A stretch of 27,034 bases of DNA from an uncultured Spirochaetales bacterium. Its GTDB lineage: Bacteria > Spirochaetota > Spirochaetia > Sphaerochaetales > Sphaerochaetaceae. Numbering within the stretch: position 1 is the first letter of the stretch; every line of letters begins with the position of its first letter. The translations under genes and the position numbers were made by a program. The DNA lies in assembly GCA_934277975.1 (NCBI GenBank), contig CAKQWE010000010.1, positions 1 through 27,034 on the forward strand, in the 5' to 3' direction. This document shows positions 16,564 to 22,301 of this stretch, one piece after another. The notes beneath the pieces were generated by a model. It searched no databases. It had not been told where the DNA came from and saw nothing but the letters and a program-made list of their open reading frames with translations.

Positions 16564-16591
16564 AAAAAACCTATGATACTCTACCATAGGT
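16564..16591 (-). terminator. Terminator-like hairpin upstream of the ABC-F gene
   Basis: Read on the minus strand, ACCTATGGTA, loop GAG, TATCATAGGT forms a 10-bp stem (one G-U pair), followed directly by TTTTTT. This is an intrinsic-terminator shape, but it sits ahead of the ABC-F gene, 35-75 nt from its possible starts, and so could be an attenuator. The stem has few G-C pairs. On the plus strand the pairing is worse and there is no T-run. It also overlaps a TATGAT (16572) that might be a -10 for aroDE. Confidence 0.55.
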
Positions 16592-16640
16592 CACGATGAT
16601 TCATCAAGGATATGCAAATGGCGTCGTAAAGGAGGCTTGA

Positions 16641-18098
16641 ATGCTTTGTCTGACACTCAACGGTCGAACAATGGCCCAAAACAGAACCATATTCGAGGAA
16701 AACGCACAATACGTACATGTTCTTGAACTGCGATTGGATACTTTGGACATATTGGACGAATCCGAACTGGAAGAAGCCACGGTATTCCCGTCAACCGTTG
16801 ACAAACCTGTGATACTCACATTCAGAAGAAAAGAGGATGGTGGATTTTTAGATGTAACCGAGCGCAGACGCCTGGCCGTACTTGCGAGGGTCTTCCAAGG
16901 AGACTTTTCATACATAGACATGGAGGCCGATGTCAGAAAGCCTTCACTTGAGGCATATGCCAAGAGCCGTGGCATACCTATAATCCGCTCAATGCATTTC
17001 ATGGAAGGCTTTCCAGACAACCTGTCGCTCAAGGCAACGAGGATAGCCTCCAAAGGAGACATTCCAAAGATAGCGGTCAGAGTAGATGGTGTGAAGGATC
17101 TGACCAAGCTGTTCAAGCTGTCAGTCCAATTGTCTCACATAGATGACAAGATTCTCATTGGAATGGGAGAATACGGTCTGCCATCCAGAATCCTTTACAA
17201 GAAGTTGGGTTCCTGCATTACATTCTGCGCTGCAGAAGACCCCTCTGGAGTGGGCCTCCCCTCTCCAAAGACCTTGGCAGAGCTTTATAGAGCGCACGAA
17301 ATTGATGCAGCCACAAGGGTGTACGGTGTCGTCGGCAAACCTGTTGGACACAGCATATCACCTGCAATACACAACCAAGGCTTCCATAAACTTGGATACA
17401 ACGCAGTCTACGTTCCATTCAATGTCGATGACGTGCGCTCTTTCTTTGCATTCGCAGACATGATTGGAATAAGAGGTTTCTCTGTTACCGTCCCCCACAA
17501 AATGGCGGTGATCCCCTATCTTTCGAGGATTCCTAGGGAGGTCAAACAACTTGGAGCCTGCAACACAGTCGTACGGGAACATGGAAGTTGGAACGGGAGC
17601 AACACGGACTACTACGGATTCCTATCCCTTATCTCCGAGCCCCTTTCAAGAGGACGAATACAATCTGCAATAGTGATTGGCGCAGGCGGTGCGGCAAGAG
17701 CCGTCGTATGGGCGCTTAGGAACAAAGGCATCTCCGTGACGATCCTCAACAGGACGGTTGCGAATGCACGAAGGCTCGCATTGGAGACAGGCTCATCCTT
17801 TGGTTCTCTTGATGATGCAGGCTCCTACCGCGGGACATCCCAGCTCATAGTGCAGGCCTCTTCCGCTGGAATGGATGAACCCTTTGTAGATGCAGTGCCT
17901 TCGCTGGAATTCGACGGTGACGAAATCGTCTGCGACATGGTATATCGCCCACATGAAACCGCATTTCTAAAGAGGGCTTCGGATGCCGGATGCAATGTAA
18001 TCCACGGCCTTGACATGCTGCTCTCACAAGGAAAGCTCCAGTTCAAGGCCTTCACAGGCTTCGACTACCCTTTGGATGACGGCCATCTTGGACTTTGA
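16641..18098 (+). CDS. aroDE: Bifunctional 3-dehydroquinate dehydratase / shikimate dehydrogenase
   Basis: Fusion of a type I dehydroquinase (residues 1-215) and shikimate dehydrogenase (about 226-485), catalysing consecutive chorismate-pathway steps and yielding shikimate for AroK. In AroD the ELRLD motif (29-33), catalytic His119 (SMHF) and Schiff-base Lys143 (IPKIAV) are present. The substrate loop usually written SAPGQ reads SGVGL (202-206), so the usual Gln is missing. In AroE, VGHSISP, Lys287 (VTVPHK), GACNTV, NTDYYGF (from 321) and the NADP-binding GAGGAAR (from 347) are intact. Plants and some bacteria have the same fusion. AAAGGAGG upstream of the ATG fixes the start. The ABC-F gene separates it from aroK-aroC. 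A strong terminator follows. Confidence 0.95.
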   Translation: MLCLTLNGRTMAQNRTIFEENAQYVHVLELRLDTLDILDESELEEATVFPSTVDKPVILTFRRKEDGGFLDVTERRRLAVLARVFQGDFSYIDMEADVRKPSLEAYAKSRGIPIIRSMHFMEGFPDNLSLKATRIASKGDIPKIAVRVDGVKDLTKLFKLSVQLSHIDDKILIGMGEYGLPSRILYKKLGSCITFCAAEDPSGVGLPSPKTLAELYRAHEIDAATRVYGVVGKPVGHSISPAIHNQGFHKLGYNAVYVPFNVDDVRSFFAFADMIGIRGFSVTVPHKMAVIPYLSRIPREVKQLGACNTVVREHGSWNGSNTDYYGFLSLISEPLSRGRIQSAIVIGAGGAARAVVWALRNKGISVTILNRTVANARRLALETGSSFGSLDDAGSYRGTSQLIVQASSAGMDEPFVDAVPSLEFDGDEIVCDMVYRPHETAFLKRASDAGCNVIHGLDMLLSQGKLQFKAFTGFDYPLDDGHLGL

Positions 18099-18113
18099 AA
18101 TGTTATTAAAACG

Positions 18114-18146
18114 AAAAGGGCTGTAGCACAAACCACAGCCCTTTTT
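18114..18146 (+). terminator. Bidirectional intrinsic terminator between aroDE and the lipoprotein gene
   Basis: GGGCTGT (18118-18124) pairs with ACAGCCC (18135-18141) across a 10-nt loop, flanked by AAAA on the left and TTTTT on the right. The symmetrical A and T flanks let it end transcription from both converging genes. Confidence 0.93.
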
Positions 18147-18166
18147 GAAAGGAAGACACCTTCAAA

Positions 18167-19486
18167 CTATTTTGATTCGAGAGTCTTAACGGTATTGGTC
18201 TTCCAAGTTACGTACTCAAGAGTCTTTGGATTACCGTCTCTATCAAGAATCTTTGTTCCAGATTCGATTCCTTCAACAACAAAGGTATATAGAGCAGTCG
18301 TTCCATCTGATTTTGTATTGCCATCATCTTTCAGAGTAAACGAAATATCGGCAGAGTCTCTTCCAATGTAAAGACCAACATTCTTTAGCTTTCCTTTCTC
18401 ATTTGCATCATTTTCTTTTGAAATGTCAAAGTAGTTGTCGAAAACTTCAATTTGAGGGTTGTATTCCTCCGTACATTTGGCACCAAACCTTTCAAATTTA
18501 ACTGGTCTGGAACTGAAGACCTTGTTGTTTTTGAATACAATGGTGTGCATACTGACATGAGGAGTTTTTTCTGCAGGCCAGGACCCAACGGTTGGCCTCA
18601 TCCAAATTGGATTGGAGTTGTTGGCATCCACGCTATTTGCATAGTCATTGAATGTACAACCATCGAAGACGATTTCATCTGCAGGACATGAACCAATGAT
18701 TATTCCATTGAAAACACAGTTCTTGAAAGTAATGCTACCCAATACCTTCCATGCAGCAGTGAACATCTGCACATCAAAACACACGGAACCATTGAAAACG
18801 ACGTTCTCAAAAACGACATCGCAACCTGCAGGAAGAAGCATATAGACTTTGTCGTCAGAGTGATTGTCTATATCCTTATACCCAGTCGAATCAGTCGTGA
18901 TTTCGCCGTCCTTGAAAACGAACGTTGCTTTCTCATCATCCGTCAAGGCTGGTGAATTGTACCAGTTGAGATTCGTATTTCCAATGAAGAAGGATTTGAT
19001 GTTATTTCCCAGACCGGAGCTATGCTCGAAGTATGTATTCTCTTTGAATCCCTGTTTTCCAACAACTACAGTAACAGTCTTTTTCATGACATCTTCTCTC
19101 TTGGCTTTTTCGTTCATGACTTCGACAGATGGATAGAAATAGTTCCTGCACATACTGCACTTGTATTCTTCACCAAGGTCGTGGGCAACCTTTTCAATGG
19201 CTTCAGTGCGTGTTGCATCACAAACAGTACACGTGAAGGTCTTTATACCTTCTTTCTCACAGGAGGCTTTCGTCGTGGTCTCACCACCATCCCACTTGTG
19301 TCCCAAAGCAGCAATGGTCTCTGTCTTAGTTGCACCACAGCCTGTGCAGGTGTATGTCATTTCACCTTCTTCCGTACATGTTGGCTTAAGTGTGACTTCG
19401 CCTGCATCCCAAGTGCATTCGTGCTCTGCACAGCTGACAAGAGCCAGCAATAGCACGAGAGCGACAATCAAAACGTTCTTTCTCAT
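18167..19486 (-). CDS. Predicted surface lipoprotein with Cys-rich repeats and parallel-beta-like domain
   Basis: A 439-aa exported protein. The signal peptide MRKNVLIVALVLLLALVSC ends in a lipobox with Cys19 as the lipidation site. Two repeats of about 37 residues follow (about 24-96): each has a Cys, an EG turn, a TCTxC pair, ATxTE and a closing LGH or AH. A last KCSMC lies near 115. These resemble small Cys-rich modules of bacterial surface proteins. The rest has regularly spaced strand motifs such as DVVFENVVFNG, SITFKNCVFNG, EIVFDGCTFND and HTIVFKNNKVF, typical of a right-handed beta helix. Function is unknown; carbohydrate or host-surface binding is a guess. AAAGGGG precedes the ATG. 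Its promoter contains a G9 tract. Confidence 0.85.
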   Translation of the reverse strand: MRKNVLIVALVLLLALVSCAEHECTWDAGEVTLKPTCTEEGEMTYTCTGCGATKTETIAALGHKWDGGETTTKASCEKEGIKTFTCTVCDATRTEAIEKVAHDLGEEYKCSMCRNYFYPSVEVMNEKAKREDVMKKTVTVVVGKQGFKENTYFEHSSGLGNNIKSFFIGNTNLNWYNSPALTDDEKATFVFKDGEITTDSTGYKDIDNHSDDKVYMLLPAGCDVVFENVVFNGSVCFDVQMFTAAWKVLGSITFKNCVFNGIIIGSCPADEIVFDGCTFNDYANSVDANNSNPIWMRPTVGSWPAEKTPHVSMHTIVFKNNKVFSSRPVKFERFGAKCTEEYNPQIEVFDNYFDISKENDANEKGKLKNVGLYIGRDSADISFTLKDDGNTKSDGTTALYTFVVEGIESGTKILDRDGNPKTLEYVTWKTNTVKTLESK

Positions 19487-19538
19487 TATCTACCCCTTTG
19501 ACAGTGGGGTATGATTTTTCTCCCCAACTGACTGCGTC

Positions 19539-19565
19539 AGTCTACCCCCCCCCGCATATTGTCAA
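19539..19565 (-). promoter_or_regulatory. Lipoprotein promoter with a nine-G tract in its spacer
   Basis: On the minus strand a consensus TTGACA (19565-19560) and a TAGACT -10 (19544-19539) are separated by 15 bp, of which nine are consecutive G (19553-19545). Gain of two G would give the ideal 17-bp spacing. A 15-bp palindrome (ACTGAC, TGC, GTCAGT; 19527-19541) overlaps the -10 and the start point. The predicted leader is about 46 nt and can fold GGGG against CCCC. Confidence 0.6.
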
Positions 19566-19583
19566 CCTTTTCACATTTAAAAC

Positions 19584-19613
19584 TTGACAGTCGATATTTC
19601 TTTTTGAGATACT
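19584..19613 (+). promoter_or_regulatory. Promoter of the candidate antitoxin RNA
   Basis: Consensus TTGACA (19584-19589), an 18-bp spacer and GATACT (19608-19613) preceded by TGA, an extended -10. Transcription would begin near 19620, immediately before the hairpin at 19624-19653, with no gene on this strand downstream until rpsB. Confidence 0.65.
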
Positions 19614-19623
19614 TCAAACGTAA

Positions 19624-19653
19624 AGAGGCACTGCCGATAGACGGCCGACCTCT
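19624..19653 (-). terminator. Hairpin likely ending the toxin mRNA
   Basis: Minus-strand reading gives AGAGG, GCCG, loop, CGGC, CCTCT followed by TTTACGTTT, a weak terminator for the toxin message. The same DNA is the 5' hairpin of the antitoxin RNA. Its right position and similarity to the hairpin at 19864-19900 suggest one conserved element used at both ends of the locus. Confidence 0.45.
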
Positions 19654-19673
19654 CACTTACTTAAGTTCGACTT

Positions 19674-19719
19674 AACCGTCCAACAAAGATTTGGAGTGTC
19701 AGTTGGGCGGTTAGTTTTT
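19674..19719 (+). terminator. Intrinsic terminator of the antitoxin RNA
   Basis: AACCGTCCAAC (19674-19684) pairs with GTTGGGCGGTT (19702-19712) through 11 bp with one G-U, and TTTTT follows at 19715-19719. The right arm contains the last bases and stop codon of the toxin frame on the other strand. Confidence 0.8.
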
Positions 19720-19788
19720 GCTATTTCGTGCTGCTATTACCAAGCCAATGATTGCAATCACAACCATAAGCATCTCATAGTCGCTCAT
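19711..19788 (-). CDS. Candidate type I toxin peptide, putative holin-like toxin family
   Basis: A 25-residue peptide that begins MSDYEMLMVVIAIIGLV and ends in a charged NSKN tail: a short polar start, one membrane-spanning helix and a basic C-terminus. The [ST]-x-[YF]-E start followed by a single helix resembles the putative holin-like toxins (TxpA/BsrG-like) of Firmicutes, as I remember them. Such peptides damage the cytoplasmic membrane when over-produced. GGAGGTGAT, a near-perfect ribosome-binding site, ends 4 nt before the ATG (its GGAGG core is 8 nt away). The start codon sits within the palindrome GCTCATGAGC, and an upstream 9-bp stem with CTCTCC (19820-19842) could mask the ribosome-binding site; both are common in type I toxins. 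Its own promoter is at 19903-19931 and a convergent antisense RNA overlaps its 3' end. It is unlike its large-gene neighbours and may have been acquired. Confidence 0.65.
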   Translation of the reverse strand: MSDYEMLMVVIAIIGLVIAARNSKN

Positions 19789-19819
19789 GAGCATCACCTC
19801 CCCATCCGTCTTTCGAAGA

Positions 19820-19842
19820 ATCGGAGAGGAACCCTCCCCGAT
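19820..19842 (-). promoter_or_regulatory. Leader hairpin of the toxin mRNA
   Basis: On the minus strand ATCGGGGAG pairs with CTCTCCGAT (one G-U) around the loop GGTTC. Its CTCTCC strand is complementary to the GGGGAGG ribosome-binding site about 20 nt downstream, so alternative pairing could control translation. Confidence 0.45.
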
Positions 19843-19863
19843 ATCCAATCATGAATATTTGAG

Positions 19864-19900
19864 AGGTCGAACCGTCCACCGTTTCACGGCAGTGCCACCT
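19864..19900. repeat. Inverted copy of the 19624-19654 hairpin at the toxin mRNA 5' end
   Basis: Read on the minus strand this carries GGCACTGCCG (19896-19887) and CGACCTCTC (19869-19861), both identical to plus-strand segments at 19627-19636 and 19646-19654. Both predicted RNAs therefore begin with nearly the same hairpin, and the locus is bounded by imperfect inverted repeats about 270 bp apart. Confidence 0.65.
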
Positions 19901-19902
19901 AC

Positions 19903-19931
19903 ATTATGGCATAGGACACATTCCTTATCAA
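19903..19931 (-). promoter_or_regulatory. Promoter of the toxin mRNA
   Basis: On the minus strand TTGATA (19931-19926), a 17-bp spacer and CATAAT (19908-19903) preceded by TGC, an extended -10. Start near 19896, giving a leader of about 108 nt before the peptide. Confidence 0.65.
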
Positions 19932-19987
19932 AAGTTTAGGCAATGTTCAGCGTAATGTTTTCAGCACTTTCTACAAACCCTGTAGTT

Positions 19988-20262
19988 GCTCACCATGCTC
20001 ACCACACTCACAATGCTCACCATGCTTACCAACCCACCACACTCACCAAGCTCACCATCGCTACAAAAAGCTTACAATTTCCAAGAGAAAGTCCCAAAAC
20101 AGTCCGTTTTGGTGCGTGCAGTGCGTGTAGTCCGTGATGTGCGTTAAGCTGTTGTTGATATACGTGCAGTTCAACGAATCGTAATGCGTCCTAGTGCGCC
20201 GTAGTCCGCCGTCATGCGCCTTGGTACGCCCTGATGCGCCATACTCCGCCACACAACGCCCG
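19988..20262 (+). repeat. Short-repeat module B: three arrays of degenerate 9- and 10-bp units
   Basis: Array 1 (19988-20058): eight units of the form RCTCACCAN, 9 bp apart (one 8 bp). Then CTACAAAAAGC and TTACAATTTCCAAGAG. Array 2 (20102-20147): five units of the form GTSCGTNNN, mostly 9 bp apart. Array 3 (20181-20260): eight 10-bp units each ending in CGYC, for example CTAGTGCGCC, GTAGTCCGCC, GTCATGCGCC. The motif order matches module A at 6711-6824. No ribosome-binding site supports the open frames through it. It lies about 95 bp upstream of the rpsB promoter, in the same orientation. Role unknown. Confidence 0.75.
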
Positions 20263-20293
20263 TCAACACCCTACTTCTCCCCAAGATCAAACA

Positions 20294-20307
20294 GATGCAT
20301 ATGCATC
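20294..20307. promoter_or_regulatory. Perfect 14-bp palindrome upstream of the rpsB promoter
   Basis: GATGCATATGCATC is a perfect palindrome 47 bp before the rpsB -35. It may be a dimeric regulator site; no protein can be assigned. Confidence 0.4.
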
Positions 20308-20354
20308 ACACCAGCACTTTGCCAGTACATTCGCTACAGCACATCGCAAACCCC

Positions 20355-20383
20355 TTGCTAATTTCGCGCATTTCTGACAGAAT
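20355..20383 (+). promoter_or_regulatory. Probable rpsB promoter
   Basis: TTGCTA (20355-20360), a 17-bp spacer and CAGAAT (20378-20383). The leader would be about 137 nt. It can form two hairpins: GCAC, GAAG, GTGC (20443-20454) and GGCGG with CCGTC (about 20492-20507) just before the ribosome-binding site. Long leaders before rpsB commonly serve S2 feedback control. Confidence 0.5.
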
Positions 20384-20526
20384 GAAGGCACTGTGTACGC
20401 GTCGTTGGCGCAAAGCAGAATATCCGCCTTGAGGAAATCCCGGCACGAAGGTGCACAAAGGTATCGGTCTAGGTGAGAAATAGTTGAAGGGGGCGGTTTA
20501 GGCCGTCACGAATAGGAGTCATTCAC

Positions 20527-21339
20527 ATGGCAGTAGTAACAATGAAGAGTCTGCTCGAAGCAGGCGTTCATTTTGGTCATCAGACAAAGAGATGGAATCC
20601 AAAGATGGCCAGTTTCATTTTCTCAGAGAGAAATGGAATCCACATCATCGACCTTCAGAAGACGACAGCATGCATCGTTGAGGCATACGAGGCCGTCCGC
20701 GCACAGGTCAAGCAGAACAAGACAGTTCTTTTCGTAGGAACGAAGAAGCAGGCACAGCAGGCCATCGAAACAGAGGCAAAGCGCTGTGGAATGCCTTATG
20801 TCAACAACCGTTGGTTGGGCGGCATGCTTACCAACTTCGCAACAATCAAGAAGTCAATCGCAACACTCAAGAAGATCGAGAAGATGTCCGTTGACGGAAC
20901 ATTCGAGAGCCTTACAAAGAAGGAAGTCGCTCTTCTTACAAAGCAGAAGACAAAGCTTGAGAAGAACCTTGGCGGTATCAAGGACATGACAGAGCTTCCT
21001 GGAATCATCTTCGTGATCGATACAAGGAAGGAAGCCATTGCAGTTGCAGAGGCAAAGCGCCTTGGAATCCCAGTAGTTGCAGTAGTCGACACGAACTGCG
21101 ACCCAACCGACATCACATACCCAATCCCTGGCAACGACGACGCAATCAGAGCAATCAGCCTGTTCGTTGAGATCATCGCCAATGCAGTCATCGATGCAGA
21201 CAACGAGGTTGGAATCCAGATCATCGAGTCCCTCCCTGCAAACGAGGAAGAGGCGGCAGCCCTTGAAGCAGAAGGCAACGCGGTCGTTGACAAGGACGCT
21301 CAGGGTTCGGAAGAGAACGAGACAAAGGACGAGGAGTAA
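20527..21339 (+). CDS. rpsB: 30S ribosomal protein S2
   Basis: Ribosomal protein S2 of the small-subunit head, needed for S1 docking. The N-terminus MAVVTMKSLLEAGVHFGHQT is diagnostic, followed by WNPKM, FVGTKKQAQ, YVNNRWLGGMLTNF and DTNCDPTDITYPIPGNDD. At 270 aa it carries a family-normal core plus an acidic tail of about 35 residues rich in Glu and Asp. AGGAG lies 8 nt before the ATG. tsf follows after 3 nt, and its ribosome-binding site lies within the last rpsB codons, so the two are co-translated. Codon choice is strongly biased, as expected for high expression. Confidence 0.98.
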   Translation: MAVVTMKSLLEAGVHFGHQTKRWNPKMASFIFSERNGIHIIDLQKTTACIVEAYEAVRAQVKQNKTVLFVGTKKQAQQAIETEAKRCGMPYVNNRWLGGMLTNFATIKKSIATLKKIEKMSVDGTFESLTKKEVALLTKQKTKLEKNLGGIKDMTELPGIIFVIDTRKEAIAVAEAKRLGIPVVAVVDTNCDPTDITYPIPGNDDAIRAISLFVEIIANAVIDADNEVGIQIIESLPANEEEAAALEAEGNAVVDKDAQGSEENETKDEE

Positions 21340-21342
21340 TCT

Positions 21343-22185
21343 ATGGAAATCACAATGGATATGATCAAACAGCTTCGTGAGCTGACACATGCCGGCATCA
21401 TGGACTGCAAGAAGGCACTTCAGTCAAGCGACGGTGATTTCGCCAAGGCAGAGGAGTACCTCAAGAAGGTTGGACTGGCGGCAGTCGAGAAGCGTGTAGA
21501 CCGCGCAACAGACAACGGAAGAGTCACATACGTCATCACAGACAAGAAGGCAGTCATGGTCGATGTCTCCTGCGAGACAGACTTCGTTGCACGCAACTCC
21601 GAGTTCAAGAAGCTTGGTGAAGACATCTGCAACCTGGCCATCGAGAAGGGCTACACACAGCCAACAGAGGACATGGAAGACCTCGTCAAGAAGCTCATTG
21701 CAACCATCAACGAAAACATGAAGATCAAGAAGATGGTAGTCCTTGACATCCCTGCAAACAACTACGTCATGGGCTACAGCCACGCAGACGGCAACATTGG
21801 CGTCCTCGTGCAGTTCAAGGCATCCGACAGCGCAATCTTCAAGAACGAAGATTTCCAGACCCTTGCATTCAACACTGCAATGCATGTCTGTGCAGCAGCT
21901 CCAATGTACCTCAACGACTCCTGCGTTCCAAAGGACTATGAGGACGAGCAGCTTGACATCTTCAAGGCACAGGTCTCCAAGATGGACAAGCCAGAGAAGG
22001 TCCTTGAGGGAATCGTCAGAGGCAAGCTTGCAAAGCACTATGCGGAGATCTGCCTCATGGATCAGATCTTCCAGATCAGCAACGACGACGGACTTTCCGT
22101 CAAGCAGCTCTATGCCAAGTTCAACAAGGAGCATGGCTCAGACGTTGAGATCGTTGGTTACGAGCGCTTCCTCGCAGGTGCTTGA
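21343..22185 (+). CDS. tsf: Elongation factor Ts
   Basis: Guanine-nucleotide exchange factor for EF-Tu, 280 aa. The UBA-like N-terminus reads IKQLRELTHAGIMDCKKAL, followed by the family signature VDVSCETDFVARNSEF and the coiled-coil and core domains. GAGGAG is 6 nt before ATG 21343; a second ATG at 21355 has no better site. It is the last gene before an intrinsic terminator, which separates it from frr. pyrH, which follows tsf in many bacteria, is absent here. Confidence 0.98.
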   Translation: MEITMDMIKQLRELTHAGIMDCKKALQSSDGDFAKAEEYLKKVGLAAVEKRVDRATDNGRVTYVITDKKAVMVDVSCETDFVARNSEFKKLGEDICNLAIEKGYTQPTEDMEDLVKKLIATINENMKIKKMVVLDIPANNYVMGYSHADGNIGVLVQFKASDSAIFKNEDFQTLAFNTAMHVCAAAPMYLNDSCVPKDYEDEQLDIFKAQVSKMDKPEKVLEGIVRGKLAKHYAEICLMDQIFQISNDDGLSVKQLYAKFNKEHGSDVEIVGYERFLAGA

Positions 22186-22200
22186 TTACAGCATCAAGTC

Positions 22201-22238
22201 AAAGGCCGTTCCACCTACAGGAGCGGCCTTTGTGTTTT
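22201..22238 (+). terminator. Intrinsic terminator after tsf
   Basis: AAAGGCCGTTCC (22201-22212) pairs with GGAGCGGCCTTT (22220-22231) through 12 bp with one T-G pair around a 7-nt loop, followed by GTGTTTT. It ends the rpsB-tsf transcript or sets partial read-through into frr. A weak TTGAAA-16-TACAAG (22237-22264) directly after it could restart transcription. Confidence 0.88.
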
Positions 22239-22301
22239 GAAAAACATGGAAAGGAAACTACAAGAGTTTCTACAGTGAAAAACGAACAACAGGAGTTCGA
22301 A

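Larger units (their letters stand above)
19620..19719 (+). ncRNA. Candidate antisense antitoxin RNA, about 100 nt
   Basis: A plus-strand RNA predicted from the promoter at 19584-19613 to the terminator at 19674-19719. Its 5' end folds AGAGG (19624-19628) with CCTCT (19649-19653), with GCCG and CGGC pairing inside. A second small hairpin is TTAAGT, TCG, ACTTAA (19661-19675). It contains no plausible reading frame. It is fully antisense to the 3' end of the predicted toxin mRNA and overlaps the toxin stop codon. The arrangement matches what I remember of TxpA/RatA-like and Firmicutes holin-like type I systems, where the antisense RNA pairs with the toxin message and promotes its decay. Confidence 0.6.

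Noticed and set aside
19943..20137. His-rich 64-codon open frame in module B
   Set aside because: The composition comes from the TCACCA units; no ribosome-binding site, and other frames are equally open because the units are 9 bp.
20854..21390. Long Cys-rich and Ser-rich minus-strand frames over rpsB and tsf
   Set aside because: They are antisense shadows caused by the strong codon bias of these two genes.
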